Assembly: GCA_964518635.1 (NCBI GenBank)
Contig: CAZFGK010000024.1
Coordinates: forward strand, 1-37,714
Direction of reading: 5' to 3'
Origin: CAZFGK01 sp964518635
GTDB taxonomy: Bacteria > Zixibacteria > MSB-5A5 > GN15 > FEB-12
DNA: 37,714 bases
The notes below the pieces were generated by a model. It searched no databases and was not told the origin of the DNA. It worked only from the letters and a program-made list of their open reading frames with translations. The position numbers were made by a program, and so were the translations under genes. This document shows, in pieces, positions 1-8,765 of the stretch; position 1 is the first letter of the stretch, and the number at the start of each line of letters is the position of its first letter.

Positions 1-50
1 AAACTGTTACCCATGTCGCCGGTCTAAACTGTTACCTATGTCACCGGCTG
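1..50. repeat. Two tandem 25-bp repeats at window edge
   Basis: Positions 1-25 and 26-50 are near-identical units, each starting AAACTGTTACC and containing ATGTC(G/A)CCGG. Tandem motifs of this kind remind me of the terminal regions of some IS481/IS3-type elements. No transposase is visible, so any element would lie to the left of the window. The family link is a recollection and has not been checked. Confidence 0.5.
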
Positions 51-218
51 TACATTTCCGTCACATATACCAGAGGCAGGTTCCGAAGCGGGACACTGCC
101 CTACAAGAAACACCAGCGCATTCTCATGTCACCCTGAGCTGCTGCAGCGGATAGAAGGGGGATGTCATAAGAATTATGGTGCAGATCGGGAGCTATGCTC
201 CCTACGGAATTGCTGAAA

Positions 219-238
219 CCCTGATCTGGTGATCAGGG
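219..238. repeat. Palindromic intergenic repeat, copy 1
   Basis: A perfect 8-bp inverted repeat, CCCTGATC and GATCAGGG, with a TGGT loop. About 30 bases around it are also found at 5550-5579, and related copies lie at 26213-26232 and 26568-26587. All copies are outside genes. The rest of 51-298 holds no gene that I can support. Confidence 0.8.
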
Positions 239-298
239 CCACCATCGCTTTTGTTTCACCTAACAACTTCAGATCAATCAATTTGTCCCTCCCCCCGC

Positions 299-1495
299 TC
301 ATCTCAAAATCCTCCTCGTGATCTCATCTGCCAGAAGCATCCCCTCATCCGATAATCGCAACTGAGTCCCCTCCGGAAGCAGATGCCCTGATTCAACCAG
401 CATATCATACTGACGACGATCCAGCAGATCATCCAGCGATTGCCCATATCGTTCGGTGAAAATCACGCGATCAATCCCGACCGTCGTGCGAAGCCCGACC
501 ATCACCGCTTCCATCATCCGCTCCGCCGATCCGGAATCTTCAATCGCTCGCGGCAGCTCCCCTTTGCGAAGAGAACGGACATAGGAGCGCAGATCGGGCG
601 TATTCACAAATCGTTTTCCATCCATGAATGAATGCGCCGACGGCCCGAAGCCCAGATAGTTTCTACCCGTCCAGTATCCTTTGTTGTGTTCACTCTGATG
701 TCCCGGCTTGGCAAACGACGACACTTCGTAACGCTCATACCCACGTGCGAGAAATCGCTCATATCCCCCCTTATACATGGCGTGCATCAATTGATCGCCG
801 GGCATACGGACTTTATTCGCAGAGACCTGTTCATGCAAACGTGTCCCCGGCTCGACGGTGAGCTGATAGTAAGAGATATGCGGCGGTTCCAGATCGACCA
901 GTTGATCGAGATCTTTCGAAAGTTTCTTAGTTGTCTGATTCGGCAGACCAAAAATCAGATCAACGCCGAAGGTTCTGAATCCGAGTGCATGGGCATAGTA
1001 AACAGCCCGCTGGCAATCTTCGACCGTCTGCGGTCGATTGAGCGATTTGAGAGCGCGAGTATCGAATGATTCGATACCGATAGTCGGACGGGTGACCCCA
1101 AGTGATTTGAGAGTCTGCATCAGTTCGAGCGTGACCGAATCCGGATTGCACTCAAACGAAAATTCGATGTTGTCAGGAACATGAAACAGTGACTTCGCCA
1201 GATGCAGCCAATTCGCGAACTGCTCAATACCAATCATCGACGGAGTCCCGCCGCCGACAAAGATGGTGGAGATTGAACGGGTAGATTCGCCGAGCGCAGC
1301 GGCAGCGAGTTCTGTTTCGGTGTGAAGTGCTGCCCAGAAATGCTTCTCCGAGGCAGCGTCATGCATCTCTTTATAAAAATCGCAAAACGAACAGCGATAG
1401 GGACAAAAGGGGATATGAAGATACAGCCCGAACGGCGACGCCGAGGGCTCGGTGTAGATTTCTAGTCGGGAATGGAGGTGATCAGGCGTTCCCAT
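299..1495 (-). CDS. hemW: Radical SAM heme chaperone HemW (coproporphyrinogen III oxidase-like)
   Basis: A 398-residue protein of the HemW family, which binds heme and a 4Fe-4S cluster and is thought to deliver heme to respiratory proteins. The radical SAM motif CPYRCSFC has cysteines at about 31, 35 and 38, preceded by LYLHIPF. A GGGTPS motif that contributes to SAM binding follows. The C-terminal HemW domain is recognisable from YLGFGPSAHSF. The usual 'GxQSF' segment reads GIESF here, a small departure. An upstream extension to a non-ATG start at 1597 lies wholly inside lepB and does not look like HemW, so the ATG at 1495 is preferred; it overlaps the end of lepB by 34 bases. The lepB-hemW pair, with lepA nearby, is a common bacterial neighbourhood. 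True HemN oxidase activity is less likely than the chaperone role. Confidence 0.92.
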   Translation of the reverse strand: MGTPDHLHSRLEIYTEPSASPFGLYLHIPFCPYRCSFCDFYKEMHDAASEKHFWAALHTETELAAAALGESTRSISTIFVGGGTPSMIGIEQFANWLHLAKSLFHVPDNIEFSFECNPDSVTLELMQTLKSLGVTRPTIGIESFDTRALKSLNRPQTVEDCQRAVYYAHALGFRTFGVDLIFGLPNQTTKKLSKDLDQLVDLEPPHISYYQLTVEPGTRLHEQVSANKVRMPGDQLMHAMYKGGYERFLARGYERYEVSSFAKPGHQSEHNKGYWTGRNYLGFGPSAHSFMDGKRFVNTPDLRSYVRSLRKGELPRAIEDSGSAERMMEAVMVGLRTTVGIDRVIFTERYGQSLDDLLDRRQYDMLVESGHLLPEGTQLRLSDEGMLLADEITRRILR

Positions 1496-2193
1496 CGTAT
1501 TGATGACGGGAAGTTCATCACAAAATGCCCGATCCACAAGACAGCATGATGGACATACGGAAAATCCCAGCCCGGAGCATCCGTCGCCGGTTCCCAAGAC
1601 CAGTAGATGAAGACCGCTTTCCCCATGACATTCTCAAACGGGACCGGACCCCAGAAACGGCTGTCCTGGCTGTCGTCCCGGTTGTCCCCCATGACGTAGT
1701 AATTGCCGTCCGGGACCACAAACGGTGCGGTATTGTCACGCTGGGAAAGATCTCCCGGAATGAGGCGAGCATCATCATGTCTTGCATTCGCCGGATCGGG
1801 GATCATGATTCCATCGACAAAGAGCTTTTTGTCGGCGATCTGAACGGTCTGCCCGCCGACGGCGACGACACGTTTGATATATTCCAGCTCGGGATTGTTT
1901 GGATACTTGAAGACGATGACATCCCCGGCTTGCGGCAAAGAACCGGATTCATAGGCGAGTTTATTCACAAAAATATAGTCGCCGGTCATCAGGGTACCTT
2001 CCATCGAACCGGAATTGACCCGATAGGCCGAGACTACAAACATGCGAAGAAGCACCGCCGCAATGAGAGCGACGAGCGCAGTTTCGACATACTCTCGCCA
2101 GAGTGGCTTGCGCTCACGTCGTTTGAGATACTGACGGGCGGCGTTTTGCGACTCAATCTGGCGATGTTCCTGGAGGAGGAAATCCTGCTGCAT
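1462..2193 (-). CDS. lepB: Signal peptidase I
   Basis: A 243-residue type I signal peptidase, which cleaves signal peptides from exported proteins at the outer face of the inner membrane. One membrane segment spans about residues 36-57. The catalytic serine is S63 in SGSMEGTL and the catalytic lysine is K107 in YIKRVV. Box E reads GDNRDDSQDSRFWGPVP at about 169-185. Box B has SMEG where many family members have SMEP, a mild variation. The start at 2193 gives a normal N-terminus. Upstream, on the minus strand, GACAAT stands 6 bases before the ATG, but I see no good -35 partner. It is the first gene of a lepB-hemW operon with overlapping ends. Confidence 0.95.
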   Translation of the reverse strand: MQQDFLLQEHRQIESQNAARQYLKRRERKPLWREYVETALVALIAAVLLRMFVVSAYRVNSGSMEGTLMTGDYIFVNKLAYESGSLPQAGDVIVFKYPNNPELEYIKRVVAVGGQTVQIADKKLFVDGIMIPDPANARHDDARLIPGDLSQRDNTAPFVVPDGNYYVMGDNRDDSQDSRFWGPVPFENVMGKAVFIYWSWEPATDAPGWDFPYVHHAVLWIGHFVMNFPSSIRWERLITSIPD

Positions 2194-2356
2194 GGGGGTA
2201 TTGTCGGCATCATCAGGGGATTCTGAACAGTCAAGACCCTGTTCATTTCCTGAGCAGCTCGGATCAATTCAGAAGAGAATTCGTCTCCGATGGGAATTCT
2301 GATCATGTACGGAATCTCAATTTGACCTCTAGCGATTCACTCTCCAGCTTCCATCC

Positions 2357-3544
2357 ATGCCTACACCACACTTCGGTCGCCACCTGCTCTCTGAATTTCT
2401 GCTCGATCCAAAGGTTACCTACCTCAATCACGGTACCGTCGGGGTTGCTCCGAAACGAGTTCTCGCCGTGCAACAACAGTTGCGAGATGAGATGGAACGG
2501 GAACCATCAAAGTTTATCCTGCGTGAGTATTGCGGTCTATCGGGAACTTCAACGCTATCCAAGAGTCGTGTCCGAACTGCCGCCGATGCCGTTGGGTTGT
2601 TCGTTGGTGCTCGCGGCGAAGATATTGTGTTCGTCGAGAATGCGACTGTCGGAAACATGGCGGTGATTCGCTCTCTTCCGATTGCCGAAGGGGAGGAGAT
2701 ACTGATCACCGATCATGAGTATGGTTCGACGGCGATTATCGCAAAAGTAGTCGCACAAGAACGGGGGGCAACAGTGGTCGTTGCAAAACTTCCGTACCCA
2801 CAAATTACGCCTGATAGTGCATTTGAAACTATCGTATCAAAGATGACTTCTCGCACAAAGTTGCTCGTGGTCAATCATGTCAGCTCTGAAAGCGCGATGC
2901 GGCTTCCGATTGAACGACTCGCACTTGAATGCAAAAAGCGCGGCATGTTCATTCATATCGACGCCGCTCATGCCATCGGACTCGTCGAGATTGATCTGGC
3001 AACACTCGGAGTTGATTCGTACACCTCGAACATTCACAAATGGGGATTCGCCCCAAAAGGGACCGCCTTTCTCTGGGTGAAACCGGAATTGCAGCATCTC
3101 ATCCATCCCCCGGTCATTTCTTGGGGGTATGGAAAGGGATTCACTACAGAGTTTGACTGGACCGGTACGCGAGATGTCACCGGTTGGCTCGCCGCACCAA
3201 CAGCGATTGAATTCATCCATTCATTCGGATTTCAGGAGATAAGAAATTACACCCACGACCTCGCCTGGAATGGTGCGATGCATCTGTGTGATCTACTAAG
3301 GACGAAAATGGAAGTCCCGAGCGAGATGTGTACCGCGATGCTGACCATTCCCCTGCCGGAGAGTTTGACTCCAACGTTTGAATTCGTCGAGCCGTTCCGA
3401 AAAGAGCTTTTGTACAAGCATGAATTTGAAGTACAGATGCACGCGTATTCAGGACGAGTCTGGATGCGCCTTTCAGCGCAGATTTACAACGACTTTTCCG
3501 ACTTTGAACGGCTGGGAGCGACGTTGAAACGAATGATTCCGTAG
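2357..3544 (+). CDS. Class V aminotransferase, isopenicillin-N epimerase-like
   Basis: A 395-residue PLP-dependent enzyme of the class V aminotransferase / cysteine desulfurase fold. LNHGTVGVAP near the N-terminus, HIDAAHAIG (D202 expected to contact the PLP ring nitrogen) and SNIHKWGFAPKG (K228 expected to form the Schiff base) are clear. DWTGTRD further on is typical of the isopenicillin-N epimerase (CefD)-like subgroup. The real substrate cannot be read from sequence: amino acid epimerase, lyase or desulfurase activities all occur in this subgroup, and no beta-lactam genes are nearby. No Shine-Dalgarno is present. A good -35 (TTGACC, 2322-2327) sits upstream, but the -10 at proper spacing is poor (CAGCTT, 2345-2350, six bases before the ATG). 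It is followed by a regulator gene with its own promoter. Confidence 0.88.
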   Translation: MPTPHFGRHLLSEFLLDPKVTYLNHGTVGVAPKRVLAVQQQLRDEMEREPSKFILREYCGLSGTSTLSKSRVRTAADAVGLFVGARGEDIVFVENATVGNMAVIRSLPIAEGEEILITDHEYGSTAIIAKVVAQERGATVVVAKLPYPQITPDSAFETIVSKMTSRTKLLVVNHVSSESAMRLPIERLALECKKRGMFIHIDAAHAIGLVEIDLATLGVDSYTSNIHKWGFAPKGTAFLWVKPELQHLIHPPVISWGYGKGFTTEFDWTGTRDVTGWLAAPTAIEFIHSFGFQEIRNYTHDLAWNGAMHLCDLLRTKMEVPSEMCTAMLTIPLPESLTPTFEFVEPFRKELLYKHEFEVQMHAYSGRVWMRLSAQIYNDFSDFERLGATLKRMIP

Positions 3545-3570
3545 TTGAATCACAAGATTCTCATCTCCAC

Positions 3571-3599
3571 TTGTCCGATTCAGTCGCTCGTTGTACCAT
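3571..3599 (+). promoter_or_regulatory. Predicted promoter for leaderless phosphatase gene
   Basis: TTGTCC (3571-3576), a 17-base spacer, then TACCAT (3594-3599). The -10 ends 9 bases before the ATG at 3609, so transcription would begin at or next to the start codon. No ribosome-binding site is present; the gap is C/T-rich. Confidence 0.5.
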
Positions 3600-3608
3600 C
3601 CCCTCCCT

Positions 3609-5354
3609 ATGGCTGCACCCTCGGCACAATCCCGTCTCGAAAAGCTGCTTCTTGAAGCGGCCCGCACATTCAATTCGACCCTCGAATACGAGGAGTTGAT
3701 TGAATCGACTCTGAAACTGATGCTCGTCGCGGTCAACTGCGAAGGAGCACTTTTGTTTCGAGTCGATCATAACCGAACCGATATGCGCGTCCGTTTCATG
3801 AATCGACGTGACCATGCCATGGTCACCGTCCGACGTGAATATGAAATGCTCATAAAAGAATGGGCAAAGCAGTACGCCGACCCGTCGATCATCGAATCAA
3901 ATAACGATCCACGCCTTGATATTCCACTTATGCAGATGATCGTGCCGCAGGTGAATTCCGTCCTGAGTGTTCCGCTGGTCGGGAAAGGGCAGATGATTGG
4001 GGTGGTGATGGCAATCAATCCGATCAACGAGTCATTCACCGCAAGCGATCTCGATATTCTAACCGGACTGAATAATCAGATCGCGGTCGCGATTGATAAT
4101 GCCCACCTTTATCGGGAAGTCCGACGTGAGGCACTCGAAAAGAATCTCCTCCTCGAAGTCGGCAAAACTCTTGCCGCAACACTCGATACCGATGAAGTGA
4201 TGCATGCTATCATGGATTCGTTGCAGCAAGTCGTGAAATACGACGCCGGCGGAGTATTTCTGACCGATAGTGAAGCCGGAAATATCAGTTCTCTCTTCAC
4301 CATCGGCTATCCGCTTGAACAGTCAGAAAAGTTACAATTGAAAATCGGGCAGGGGCTGATAGGAACTGTCGCAAAGACCGGCGATGCAATCAATGTGAAA
4401 GATGTCGCAACCGATCCGCGCTATGTCGATGCGCGTCATGGGACACGCAGCGAAATGGTCGTACCGATCAAGTCCGGTTCGCGGGTGCTTGGCGTGATCA
4501 ATCTCGAATCGAACGAACTCGATGCCTACGGTCGCACTGCGGTGAATCTTGTTTCGGCCTTCGCGGCACAGGCGGCATTGGCGATTGAGCGCGCGAATCT
4601 CTATCAGCGAAATGTCGAATCGCGTAAGCTTGATGAACAACTCAATATCGCGCGCCAGATTCAGCAGACTTTCCTCCCTTCGAAAAACCCGACCGTCACT
4701 GGATACGATATCGCCGGAACAAATATCTCGTCTGGTCAAGTTGGTGGTGACTATTACGATTTCATCAAGATTATCGAAGGACACTGGGGGATTGCCATCG
4801 GGGATGTCTCCGGCAAGGGTATGGCAGCCGCATTGATTATGGCATCGTTTCGCGCTTCACTCATTGCCGAAATTCGAAACAACTATTCAATTCGGACAAT
4901 CTGCAGCAAAGTCAATTCACTCTTATGTGAGTCGATGGAACCTGGGAACTTCGTAACGGCGGTCTATGGTGTACTCGATACACGAAATCACATTTTCACT
5001 TTTTCAAATTGCGGTCACAATCTTCCGTTTCTCCTTCGCGCGAATGGAAAGGTCGAATATCTGGAGGATGGCGGTCCCATTTTTGGTGTCAGTCCATCTG
5101 CGACCTATGACGAGCGTGCTATGATCATTGGTGTTGGAGATGTGCTGGTACTCTACACTGATGGCGTAACGGAAGTCTTCGATGAAGATGGCGTAGAGTT
5201 TGGACTGGATCGATTGGTGGAAGTAGTAAAACGGAACCGTGATCTGACCGCCCATGAAATAGAAACCGCAATCCACACTCGCGTCACCAAGGGGGCCGCA
5301 GCAAATCACATGTACGACGACTTCACTATGATCGTGATCAAGCGCACGGCGTAA
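3609..5354 (+). CDS. GAF-GAF-SpoIIE/PP2C serine phosphatase regulator
   Basis: A 581-residue cytosolic signalling protein. Two GAF sensor domains (about 15-170 and 180-335) are joined to a SpoIIE/RsbU-type PP2C phosphatase (about 345-580). Metal-binding and core phosphatase motifs are present: GGDYYD (379-384), GDVSGKG (398-404), NCGHN (467-471) and YTDGVTE (516-522). LNIARQIQQTFLP at the phosphatase entrance is typical of RsbU-like enzymes, which dephosphorylate anti-sigma-factor antagonists or similar STAS proteins. No STAS or anti-sigma partner is in the window, so the target is unknown. An in-frame TTG at 3591 would add six residues but lies just before the predicted -10 box; the ATG at 3609 is preferred. 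The ligand of the GAF domains cannot be inferred. Confidence 0.92.
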   Translation: MAAPSAQSRLEKLLLEAARTFNSTLEYEELIESTLKLMLVAVNCEGALLFRVDHNRTDMRVRFMNRRDHAMVTVRREYEMLIKEWAKQYADPSIIESNNDPRLDIPLMQMIVPQVNSVLSVPLVGKGQMIGVVMAINPINESFTASDLDILTGLNNQIAVAIDNAHLYREVRREALEKNLLLEVGKTLAATLDTDEVMHAIMDSLQQVVKYDAGGVFLTDSEAGNISSLFTIGYPLEQSEKLQLKIGQGLIGTVAKTGDAINVKDVATDPRYVDARHGTRSEMVVPIKSGSRVLGVINLESNELDAYGRTAVNLVSAFAAQAALAIERANLYQRNVESRKLDEQLNIARQIQQTFLPSKNPTVTGYDIAGTNISSGQVGGDYYDFIKIIEGHWGIAIGDVSGKGMAAALIMASFRASLIAEIRNNYSIRTICSKVNSLLCESMEPGNFVTAVYGVLDTRNHIFTFSNCGHNLPFLLRANGKVEYLEDGGPIFGVSPSATYDERAMIIGVGDVLVLYTDGVTEVFDEDGVEFGLDRLVEVVKRNRDLTAHEIETAIHTRVTKGAAANHMYDDFTMIVIKRTA

Positions 5355-5369
5355 CTTGATTCTCAAACT

Positions 5370-5419
5370 TTCCTTATTCTCTAATTTTCCTTTTTCTCTA
5401 ATCTTCCTTATTCTCTAAT
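5370..5419. repeat. Three 17-bp pyrimidine-rich tandem repeats
   Basis: Units of the form TTCCTTATTCTCTAAT start at 5370, 5387 and 5404, with a period of 17. They lie just after the phosphatase stop codon. Their function is unknown; a slippage-prone tract is the simplest reading. Confidence 0.7.
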
Positions 5420-5430
5420 CTTCTTCCTCT

Positions 5431-5456
5431 CACCCTGAGCTTGTCGAAGGGTCTTC
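5431..5456. repeat. CACCCTGAGCTTGTCGAAGGGT-type dispersed repeat (split: CACCCTGAGC + TTGTCGAAGGGT)
   Basis: An imperfect palindrome, ACCCTGAGC and CGAAGGGT, followed by CTTC. Similar copies occur at 26308-26333, 36844-36869 and about 37606-37632, and in inverted orientation at 5704-5726 and 5927-5950. This motif family is widespread in intergenic DNA of many bacteria. Confidence 0.8.
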
Positions 5457-5555
5457 TTTCTCTTCGGTGCCCCACTGCGTATGCAAGCGCAGCTTGCAGA
5501 GCGGCGGGTTCCTGGTCTGAGTATCTCATTTGCAAAGAACGTGAAGATGCTGAAA

Positions 5556-5575
5556 CCCTGATCTGGTGATCAGGG
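5556..5575. repeat. Palindromic intergenic repeat, copy 2
   Basis: The same CCCTGATC-TGGT-GATCAGGG palindrome as at 219-238, with the flanks GCTGAAA and CCAC also shared. The two copies are over 5 kb apart. Confidence 0.8.
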
Positions 5576-5588
5576 CCACACCAGAAAA

Positions 5589-5739
5589 ACCCGCCCCTAA
5601 AGGGAGCGGGCTACCGATAATCAAAAATATGCGTGCGGAATTCTTTCTTTTGGTAGTCCAGCCCCTTTAGGGGCGGTCGGATGATTTGCCATCTTTTAGA
5701 AATCACCCTTCGGCAAGCTCAGGGTGGCAAGAGGGGCAG
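5589..5739. repeat. Long direct repeat, copy A (about 150 bp)
   Basis: Matches 5814-5962 along its whole length with scattered substitutions and two net deleted bases. It contains an inner inverted pair, GCCCCTAAAGGG and CCCCTTTAGGGGC, and an inverted CACCCTTCG-type palindrome near its end. No coding potential is supported. Together with its partner it fills most of the gene-free stretch 5355-6030. Confidence 0.85.
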
Positions 5740-5772
5740 ACGAGGACGTCTGCCGCCCACAGAAATAGGCGG

Positions 5773-5799
5773 TAGCCCTGAGCACCCGCTCAGGGTCTT
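5773..5799. repeat. CCCTGAGC-ACCC-GCTCAGGG palindrome, non-terminator copy
   Basis: An 8-bp perfect stem with an ACCC loop. The same 27 bases recur at 37520-37546, where a T-run follows and makes a terminator; here CTTGCC follows, so it is probably not one. Confidence 0.8.
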
Positions 5800-5813
5800 G
5801 CCTTGTGCGCGGC

Positions 5814-5962
5814 ACCCGCCCCTAAAGGGAGCGGGCTACCGATAATCAAAACATGCATGCGGAATTTTTTCTTTTGGTAGTCCAGCCCCTTCAGGGTGGT
5901 CGAATGATATGCCATCTTTCAGAAATCACCCTTCGAGAAGCTCAGGGTGACAAGAAGGGCAG
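5814..5962. repeat. Long direct repeat, copy B (about 150 bp)
   Basis: Second copy of the unit at 5589-5739, offset by 223-225 bases. Differences from copy A are spread along the unit, so the duplication is not very recent. Confidence 0.85.
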
Positions 5963-6030
5963 GCCGGCCCGTCTTGTGCATTTAGACATCGCAAGACATT
6001 CCGACGCGGACAGATGGAGTCTCCCATCAC

Positions 6031-6741
6031 CTAAAACCGAATCGCCACCCCAACCTCCAACGCCAGTTCATCTGTCTCGGAACTACTCACATCGTAGGTG
6101 ACCGTCGTGCCATTCCGACGTATCGATCCCTTCGTCAGATAGTCTGCTGAACCACCTACAAGATAACGACCGCCAACATGCAACAGCCACTCCGATACTC
6201 CACCCGGAGTTCTCGGTCGCGCCAGAAGCAATTCAACTCCGCCACCTACGCCATACGCAAAGACGCCATCATCGAAGTTCGTCGAACTGGCGACCTCTTC
6301 ATTATTCGAGGCATTTTCGATTCTAGTTTCGGTAAAGAGATAGTTGAATCCAGCTAATCCATCCGCATACGGACGAATCGGGCCATCGGTGGCACGCAAT
6401 CGAAGTACTCCAAGAAATTGAGCAGCATTGTTGGTCGTGACTACGTCGACCGTCACATCCGGAATTGTCGTACTGAATGGCTCTTTGCGACGTTCAGTAC
6501 TGAAATTCTCAAAGCCGATGACCACACCAATCCCAACTGGGGACTTGTCCGGTGCATACAACATCTGAAGATTTAGTCCGAAGGCATTATCTCCGGCGTT
6601 GCTCGCAAACTCCTTCTGCGGAAAGCCGACCTGAAAATTCAACCCTCCCTGAAAGTTGCCCGGATTGACTCGTTCTACTGCCTGTACACCGGATGCGGTG
6701 ATGATGAAGATCGAGAGGATCAAGAATATATTTTGTTTCAT
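6031..6741 (-). CDS. Small outer-membrane beta-barrel protein
   Basis: A 236-residue exported protein. Residues 1-21 are a signal peptide ending ASGVQA. The rest alternates short amphipathic strands and turns and ends in GVAIRF, with the C-terminal phenylalanine typical of barrel proteins recognised by the BAM machinery. The pattern recalls OmpW/OprF-type eight-strand barrels, but I cannot name the family. A good ribosome-binding site (AAAGGA, about 7 bases before the ATG) supports the start. It is transcribed divergently from lepA. Its cargo or function is unknown. Confidence 0.8.
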   Translation of the reverse strand: MKQNIFLILSIFIITASGVQAVERVNPGNFQGGLNFQVGFPQKEFASNAGDNAFGLNLQMLYAPDKSPVGIGVVIGFENFSTERRKEPFSTTIPDVTVDVVTTNNAAQFLGVLRLRATDGPIRPYADGLAGFNYLFTETRIENASNNEEVASSTNFDDGVFAYGVGGGVELLLARPRTPGGVSEWLLHVGGRYLVGGSADYLTKGSIRRNGTTVTYDVSSSETDELALEVGVAIRF

Positions 6742-6829
6742 GATATCGTTCCTTTATTACAAACGTTCGTGATAGCTTAGCTAGTATCTGACCCCTGAAT
6801 CAAGCCAAAGGTTTCATCTCCCTCTCTGT

Positions 6830-6858
6830 TTGACAATCCCCCATTCCCCCCCTACTTT
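6830..6858 (+). promoter_or_regulatory. Predicted sigma70-like promoter for lepA
   Basis: A perfect TTGACA (6830-6835), 17-base spacer, then TACTTT (6853-6858). The start codon is at 6912, so unlike several other genes here the mRNA would have a leader of roughly 45 bases. No clear ribosome-binding site precedes the ATG. Confidence 0.55.
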
Positions 6859-6911
6859 CGCTCACCGGTAGACGATCGCCCCCCAATTTCGCGCTCGGTA
6901 AACCCCACCCT

Positions 6912-8714
6912 ATGCATGATTTGACCCGTATTCGCAACTTCTCGATTATTGCCCATATCGACCATGGGAAATCAACCTTGGCCGATCGGCTCCTGCAACA
7001 GACCCGTACGCTGTCGCTGCGGCAGATGCGTAACCAAGTTCTTGACTCAATGGACCTCGAGCAGGAGCGAGGGATCACCATCAAGGCCCATGCCATCAAG
7101 CTCGATTACACTGCCCGAGATGGTTCCCCCTATCAATTCAATCTGATCGACACCCCCGGCCATGTCGATTTCACCTATGAAGTCAGCCGTTCTCTCGCCG
7201 CCTGCGAAGGGGCGATTCTGGTGGTCGATGCCTCTCAGGGGATTGAAGCACAGACTCTCTCCAATCTCTACCTCGCCATCGGTAACGGGCTCGATATTCT
7301 GCCGGTCGTCAACAAGATCGACCTGCCGAATGCCAATCCGGAAAAAGTCAAAGGGGAGATAATCCAGCTTCTCGGCTGTCCGGAAGACCATGTCCATTTT
7401 GTCTCGGCAAAAACCGGTGTTGGTGTGGATGATCTTCTTGAAGGAATCGTTCGACTCATCCCCGCTCCGAAAGGGAATCCGGATGCGCCGCTTCAGGCGA
7501 TGGTCTTCGATTCGATCTTCGATGCCTACCGTGGCGCGATGCCCTTTATCAAAGTGGTGAATGGTCGTATCAAGGCCGGCAACAAAGTGAAGTTCTTTTT
7601 CAATGAAAAAGTCCATGTCGTCGATGAAGTCGGCTTCATGCGCTTGCAACCGATGCAGCTGCCGGAACTTGCCGCCGGTGATGTCGGCTATTTCTTCGCT
7701 TCGATTCGTGAAGTCGCAGATACCAAAATCGGAGATACGATTACAAACGTCGACAATCCGGCAAGTGAAGCGCTTGAGGGTTTTGTCAACGTTAAGCCGA
7801 TGGTCTTCTCTGGGTTGTTTCCTTCAGTTGCGGAAGACTACGAAGAACTTCGCGATGCCCTCGAAAAATTGAAACTGAATGATTCTTCATTAACAATTGA
7901 ACCAGAATCATCCGTCGCGCTTGGATTCGGATTTCGTGTCGGCTTTCTTGGACTTCTGCATATGGAGATTATCTCCGAGCGATTGTCCCGCGAATACAAT
8001 CAGACGCTAATCAATACCGTCCCCAACGTGGAGTACCATGTCCACACAACCAAGGGGGAGTTGATTGTGGTCGATAGCCCGTCGAAGTTTCCCGATGCGG
8101 GAATCGTTGACTATATCGAAGAGCCGTATGTCGAAGCCTCGGTCATCGGTCCGTCGGAATATATCGGCGCAATTATGAAACTCGCGACCGAGCGTCGTGG
8201 CGAATACAAAACCACCGAGTTCATGACCGAGACTCGCGCAAATCTGCAGTTTGCCTTTCCATTGTCTGAAATCATTTTCGATTTCTATGATCGTTTGAAA
8301 TCAGCGACTCGCGGCTATGCCTCATTCGATTATGGTCTCCCTTACTATCGCCGTTCGAATCTGGTGAAGCTCGACATTCTCATCAATGACGAACCAGTTG
8401 ATGCCCTCTCGGTGATTATTCATCGTGATCGCGCCTATAGCTGGGGTCAGGGATTGAATGGGAAGCTCGAGAAACTGATTCCGAGGCAGATGTTTGAGGT
8501 GGTGATTCAGGCGGCGATTGGGTCCCGTATTATCAGCCGTGCGACGGTGCGCGCGATGCGTAAAAACGTGATCGCGAAATGTTACGGCGGCGATATTTCC
8601 CGTAAGCGCAAACTGCTGGAGAAGCAGAAAGAGGGAAAGAAACGCATGAAACAGGTCGGCCGTGTCGAGATCCCTCAGGAAGCATTCCTTGCGGCATTGA
8701 AGGTGGAGAGGTAA
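6912..8714 (+). CDS. lepA: Elongation factor 4 (LepA), back-translocating GTPase
   Basis: A 600-residue protein, the standard family length. LepA/EF4 is a ribosome-bound translational GTPase that acts on stalled or mis-translocated ribosomes. G motifs are intact: AHIDHGKST (14-22), GITIK (54-58), DTPGH (80-84), NKID (134-137) and SAK (165-167). The C-terminal LepA-specific domain is recognisable, with GGDISRKRKLLEKQKEGKKRMK near the end (read as GGDISRKRK then LLEKQKEGKKRMK). A short GAGGG-AAAT-CCCTC hairpin (8715-8728) follows the stop codon but lacks a T-run. The start ATG at 6912 matches the family's N-terminus. Confidence 0.97.
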   Translation: MHDLTRIRNFSIIAHIDHGKSTLADRLLQQTRTLSLRQMRNQVLDSMDLEQERGITIKAHAIKLDYTARDGSPYQFNLIDTPGHVDFTYEVSRSLAACEGAILVVDASQGIEAQTLSNLYLAIGNGLDILPVVNKIDLPNANPEKVKGEIIQLLGCPEDHVHFVSAKTGVGVDDLLEGIVRLIPAPKGNPDAPLQAMVFDSIFDAYRGAMPFIKVVNGRIKAGNKVKFFFNEKVHVVDEVGFMRLQPMQLPELAAGDVGYFFASIREVADTKIGDTITNVDNPASEALEGFVNVKPMVFSGLFPSVAEDYEELRDALEKLKLNDSSLTIEPESSVALGFGFRVGFLGLLHMEIISERLSREYNQTLINTVPNVEYHVHTTKGELIVVDSPSKFPDAGIVDYIEEPYVEASVIGPSEYIGAIMKLATERRGEYKTTEFMTETRANLQFAFPLSEIIFDFYDRLKSATRGYASFDYGLPYYRRSNLVKLDILINDEPVDALSVIIHRDRAYSWGQGLNGKLEKLIPRQMFEVVIQAAIGSRIISRATVRAMRKNVIAKCYGGDISRKRKLLEKQKEGKKRMKQVGRVEIPQEAFLAALKVER

Positions 8715-8765
8715 GAGGGAAATCCCTCTATCTCTTATATAGTTCAGATCAATTAGTCTCCGCCC

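Noticed and set aside
1525..2226. Long open frame of 233 codons opposite lepB
   Set aside because: It lies fully antisense to a clear signal peptidase gene; its product shows no domain and reflects the codon pattern of the other strand.
2357..3544. Beta-lactam biosynthesis enzyme
   Set aside because: The epimerase-like subgroup is broad and no other beta-lactam gene is present.
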